From positions 372,001-436,000 of the forward strand of contig NZ_FQWT01000002.1 in the NCBI RefSeq assembly GCF_900129755.1: DNA of 64,000 bases, given 5' to 3'. The notes beneath the pieces are model-generated. The model searched no databases. It was not told where the DNA came from and worked only from the letters and a program-made list of their open reading frames with translations. Source of the DNA: Chryseobacterium oranimense. Lineage in GTDB: Bacteria > Bacteroidota > Bacteroidia > Flavobacteriales > Weeksellaceae. Both the position numbers and the translations under genes were made by a program. This document shows, piece by piece, positions 61,191 to 64,000 of the stretch; within the stretch, counting starts at the first letter, position 1; every line of letters starts with the position of its first letter.

Positions 61191-62069
61191 TTATTCTATT
61201 TTTTTAACTCCTTTAAAAAGTTCTTTAAATTCAGTAGGAGTTGTTTTTTTAATGGATTTGAAAACTTTATTAAAATTAGCGATATTATTGAAGCCTGCCT
61301 CAAATGCAGTTTCAAAAACGGTGAGATTCTTCTCCATCAGCCATCGTGCAGCATAACTGATCCTGATCTCGTTTAAGTAATTCACAAAAGTCTTGCCCGT
61401 TCTTTTCTTAATGAACCTGTTGAAAGTCACACTGCTCATATTAATAAGGGATGCCGCATCATGAAGTGTTATTTTGCTTTCAAAATTTTTATGGACAAAA
61501 TCATGGACAATCTTCATTTTATCATTATCAGCAAAGGTCTCCAACTCTATACTGTAGGAAGATAAAAGGGTTTTGTCTTCTGCGACAGCCAGCTCGTTGA
61601 GAATCTTCATGATCTCGATAAAGGATTCAAAGCTGTTCATTTTGGACAAATTGAAAAAAGAATCTTTAAGCTTTTCCGCCGTTTCCTGGGAAAACAGTAT
61701 TCCCCGAATGGATTCTTTCATCAGATTACTGATAGGCTTCAAAATATTTTTGTCCATCATGGACTGATTAAAAAAGTCCTGATTGAACTGAACCGTAATT
61801 TCATGGGTCTTCCTGTTTTTGCATCTGTAATTCGCCCAGCAGTGCGGAAGATTAGGTCCTACCAAAACCAGTTCAATATCGTCGATCTCACCGGTGTGGT
61901 CACCAATCATCCTGCGATATCCCTTGCCTTTGCTGATAAAATTGATCTCGATCTCCGGATGATAATGATAGGGAAAATCAAAAGATGCCTTTATCCGGTC
62001 AAACACAAGAAAACTGTCCTCTGGAGATAATGGGGTTATTTCTCTCAAAATATTTTCTAGCTTGCTCAT
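61191..62069 (-). CDS. AraC family regulator of the PUL
   Basis: A 292-residue cytoplasmic regulator. About residues 20-130 are a cupin sensing domain (FDFPYHYHPEIEINFISKGKGYRRMIG, then LVLVGPNLPHCW). The last 100 residues are the two-helix-turn-helix AraC domain: HDAASLINMSSVTFNRFIKKRTGKTFVNYL and the second motif FETAFEAGFNNIANFNKVFKSIKKTTPTEF. It is encoded just upstream of susC on the same strand with its own terminator, the usual position for a PUL-linked activator. The ligand, probably mannose or an oligosaccharide, is inferred. Confidence 0.87.
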   Translation of the reverse strand: MSKLENILREITPLSPEDSFLVFDRIKASFDFPYHYHPEIEINFISKGKGYRRMIGDHTGEIDDIELVLVGPNLPHCWANYRCKNRKTHEITVQFNQDFFNQSMMDKNILKPISNLMKESIRGILFSQETAEKLKDSFFNLSKMNSFESFIEIMKILNELAVAEDKTLLSSYSIELETFADNDKMKIVHDFVHKNFESKITLHDAASLINMSSVTFNRFIKKRTGKTFVNYLNEIRISYAARWLMEKNLTVFETAFEAGFNNIANFNKVFKSIKKTTPTEFKELFKGVKKIE

Positions 62070-62301
62070 CTAATTTTTGAAGAAATTAAAGTTATAATTC
62101 AATACAGTATTTTTTTACAAATTTGATAAAAAACCCAATAACTACTATATAATTTTTACTTTTTTTGTTTTTTTATTAAAAAAGTAAAAGAAAAACAGAA
62201 AATATCTGTTCCCAAAATTTCCAATTCCAAATTTTTAAAGGCCGGTTTACTTATTAATGCCGGTAAAGTATTCTTTTGTATCTTTAAACTAAAGTAAAAA
62301 T

Positions 62302-63168
62302 ATGCAGGAGCAACTTATTTTTGAAGACCACTACAAAAAACTCGGACTTGAAATCTTCTCCGAAAAAAATCTGGAAACCATCAATGGGAATAAATTCAGA
62401 TATGATATTAAGATCCTTTTCATACCGGCAGGCTATGAGCTTACCGTAGATTTTAATCATTATAAAGTTTCAAAACCTTCCCTGTTTTTTCTCACCAGCC
62501 AGCACCTGAAAATAGAAAAAGGACAGGAAGACTCCATGCTGCTGTACTACAACCGGGATTTTTACTGCATTCAGATTCATGACAAAGAAGTAGCCTGTGA
62601 CGGTCTTCTTTTTCACAACGTATTTGAAATTCCTTTTGTAGAGCTTACTGATAAGGAAACATCCGAAATTAAAAACCTATTCGGGAATATAAAGGATGAA
62701 CTGGAATGGAAAGATTCTTCTGCAGAAGAAATGATCAGAACGTATGTAAAGCAGATCATCATTCGTTCCACCAGAAACTGGAAGAAGCAGCACCTCAACA
62801 ATACTAACATCAAAATTCCCGGCAGCGAGATGGAGGTGTTCAGAGATTTCAGCAGGTATCTGGAAATTCATTTCCGGGAAAAACACAATGTGTCAGATTA
62901 TGCAGAACTTCTACATCTGGCGCCCAAAACTTTAACCCATAAATTTAAAAACCTGAATCTGGAATCTCCCAACCAGCTGATCATCAACAGAATTTTACTG
63001 GAGGCCAAAAGACTTCTGTTTTATACCGATAAACCCGTTAAAGAAATTGCCTATGATTTAGGCTATGAAGATCCGGCTTACTTCAACCGCCTTTTCACCA
63101 GTAAAACAGGAAATACACCGGCAAATTTTAAAAAAAATTACCATTCGGGAAAAAAGTACAACATTTAA
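62302..63168 (+). CDS. AraC family transcriptional regulator
   Basis: A 288-residue regulator with a less clear N-terminal cupin-like domain (about 1-130, YDIKILFIPAGYELTVDFNHYKV). The C-terminal AraC domain (about 185-285) is complete: YAELLHLAPKTLTHKFKNLNLESPNQLIINRILLEAKRLL and VKEIAYDLGYEDPAYFNRLFTSKTGNTPANFKK. It is on the plus strand, divergent from the PUL regulator, and 87 bases before the OsmC gene, which it might control. The signal is unknown. Confidence 0.85.
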   Translation: MQEQLIFEDHYKKLGLEIFSEKNLETINGNKFRYDIKILFIPAGYELTVDFNHYKVSKPSLFFLTSQHLKIEKGQEDSMLLYYNRDFYCIQIHDKEVACDGLLFHNVFEIPFVELTDKETSEIKNLFGNIKDELEWKDSSAEEMIRTYVKQIIIRSTRNWKKQHLNNTNIKIPGSEMEVFRDFSRYLEIHFREKHNVSDYAELLHLAPKTLTHKFKNLNLESPNQLIINRILLEAKRLLFYTDKPVKEIAYDLGYEDPAYFNRLFTSKTGNTPANFKKNYHSGKKYNI

Positions 63169-63181
63169 CCACTTTTATCTA

Positions 63182-63212
63182 TTGAATCAGGCATAGAACC
63201 GACATATCTTTG
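63182..63212 (+). promoter_or_regulatory. Promoter of the OsmC gene
   Basis: TTG at 63182-63184, a 20-base spacer and TATCTTTG at 63205-63212 fit the Bacteroidota consensus. The box lies 43 bases before the ATG at 63256, so the gene can be transcribed independently of the AraC gene. Confidence 0.6.
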
Positions 63213-63255
63213 TATCATCGAAATCAACATATTAAAATAATAAAAATCAAACATT

Positions 63256-63672
63256 ATGAGACGTAACGCAACAGCCGTTTGGAACGGTAACATCAAAGAA
63301 GGTAAAGGACATTTAACTACTCAAAGCACAACTTTAAACGAAACTCAGTATTCTTTCAACAGCCGTTTTGCAGACGGTGTGGGAACAAATCCTGAAGAAT
63401 TGCTTGCAGCAGCACATGCAGGATGCTTTACAATGAAACTTAGTGCTGAACTTTCACAGGCTGGTTTCACTCCTGAAGAATTAAAAACAACTTCCGTAAT
63501 CACCCTTGATCCAAGCATCGGAAAAATTACCAAATCCGAACTGACCCTTACCGCAAAAGTTCCGGGACTTTCTGAAGAAGAATTCCAGAAATATGCAAAA
63601 ATTGCCGAAGAAGGTTGCCCGGTAAGTGCCGCTTTTAATTTTGAAATCACACTGAATGCTACTTTAGCTTAA
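63256..63672 (+). CDS. OsmC family peroxiredoxin
   Basis: A 138-residue cytoplasmic protein of the OsmC class. It begins [24 protein letters not shown] and has the family redox pair: Cys57 in [10 protein letters not shown] and Cys121 in AEEGCPVS. OsmC proteins reduce organic hydroperoxides with the two cysteines in a dimer. The length and motif spacing fit E. coli OsmC. It has its own promoter, is downstream of an AraC-type regulator, and is followed by repeat family B. Confidence 0.92.
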   Translation: MRRNATAVWNGNIKEGKGHLTTQSTTLNETQYSFNSRFADGVGTNPEELLAAAHAGCFTMKLSAELSQAGFTPEELKTTSVITLDPSIGKITKSELTLTAKVPGLSEEEFQKYAKIAEEGCPVSAAFNFEITLNATLA

Positions 63673-63693
63673 TCATATCAGAGTTTTTACCTG

Positions 63694-63806
63694 AACCATT
63701 AAGATTTTTAAGGATCAAGGAAAGTTAAGAGGAATATATTTTCATCGTATGATGCCTGTCCACAGGTTCCTAACTTCTCTTTACCACTTAAATGATCTTA
63801 ATGGTT
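63694..63806. repeat. MITE-like repeat, family B, copy 2
   Basis: A 113-bp element with ends AACCATTAAGAT and ATCTTAATGGTT, perfect inverted repeats of each other. The ends match family B copy 1 at 12115-12218, while the interior is different. No coding potential is apparent. It fills the gap after the OsmC gene. Confidence 0.65.
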
Positions 63807-63858
63807 ATTTTTTTAAGAAAGTTGCTATTTGAATTTTTGAAAGTACTTTTAAAATAAA

Positions 63859-63891
63859 ATATACCGATCGGTATATTTTTTGTATATTTGT
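63859..63891 (+). promoter_or_regulatory. TetR-type palindromic operator with promoter
   Basis: AATATACCGATCGGTATATT (63859-63878) is a perfect 20-bp palindrome. A TATATTTG box (63884-63891) begins 5 bases after it, so the operator covers the -33 region. The start codon of the TetR gene is 20 bases further. This is the usual layout for TetR autorepression. Confidence 0.7.
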
Positions 63892-63911
63892 ATTGAAATT
63901 TAAATACTTCA

Positions 63912-64000
63912 ATGTCAAAAGCAGAAAAAACCAGACAATTCATTATTGAAAAAACAGCCTCTTTGTTTAATACCAAAGGCTATCTGTCTACGTCTTTATC
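63912..64000 (+). CDS. N-terminal fragment of a TetR/AcrR family regulator
   Basis: The window ends 29 codons into this gene. The visible residues, MSKAEKTRQFIIEKTASLFN followed by TKGYLSTSL, are the first helix and turn of a TetR DNA-binding domain. The palindromic operator just upstream is fitting. The ligand-binding part and the regulated genes lie outside the window. Confidence 0.75.
   Translation, partial: MSKAEKTRQFIIEKTASLFNTKGYLSTSL

Noticed and set aside
63788-63976. 62-codon minus-strand frame over the TetR promoter
   Set aside because: It covers the palindromic operator and the start of the TetR gene and has Lys/Asn/Ile-rich random-like content.

Overview
This window looks like ordinary chromosome of a Chryseobacterium-like member of the Flavobacteriia (Bacteroidota). 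The evidence is AT-rich DNA, promoters of the TTG-N18-20-TAnnTTTG type, SusC/SusD and TonB receptors, type IX secretion tails, and many Bacteroidota-only families (DUF4271, DUF4293, DUF4296, DUF5689, DUF6146, DUF6702). The genus is an inference from memory of gene content, not a database result. No rRNA, tRNA, CRISPR array or intact insertion sequence was found.

Layout. 0-15.6 kb is mixed housekeeping: a sugar nucleotidyltransferase tail, a LOG protein, a divergent receptor/DUF5689 lipoprotein/secreted nuclease group, superoxide dismutase, rho with a long disordered insert, an M28 peptidase and an MsbA-like exporter. 15.6-20.7 kb is accessory: a sterol-desaturase-like enzyme, a large secreted repeat protein, a membrane-anchored LuxR-type regulator and a coupled pair of small HTH proteins. 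20.7-34.5 kb is conserved core: psd-cdsA-LUD, ftsH-rsfS, birA, an LptF/G permease, tgt, a DPM1-like glycosyltransferase, DUF4271-hemD and oligopeptidase B. 34.7-41 kb holds an RprX/RprY-like two-component system followed by a probable metal (copper?) module: a lipoprotein with three HGxPxHxC repeats, a small Cys-rich exported protein and a TonB receptor carrying two N-terminal HMA domains. 41.3-62 kb is a polysaccharide utilization locus (PUL) on the minus strand. The end of the window has a second AraC regulator, an OsmC protein and the start of a TetR gene with a palindromic operator.

The PUL reads as a high-mannose N-glycan degradation system. Two secreted Endo H-like GH18 enzymes would release the glycan. 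SusC/SusD would import it. Two GH92 enzymes and a GH125 enzyme would remove alpha-mannose. A GH130 phosphorylase would split the Man-beta-1,4-GlcNAc core. An MFS carrier, a ROK kinase and a mannose-6-phosphate-isomerase-like cupin would move and phosphorylate the products, under an AraC-type regulator.

The most unusual signals are non-coding. A 25-bp element (one mismatch between copies) sits exactly 41 bp upstream of a TAnnTTTG box in front of both the secreted repeat protein and the HTH pair, which suggests a small regulon. At least three families of short terminal-inverted-repeat (MITE-like) elements lie between genes, including an inverted pair flanking rho and DUF4293.
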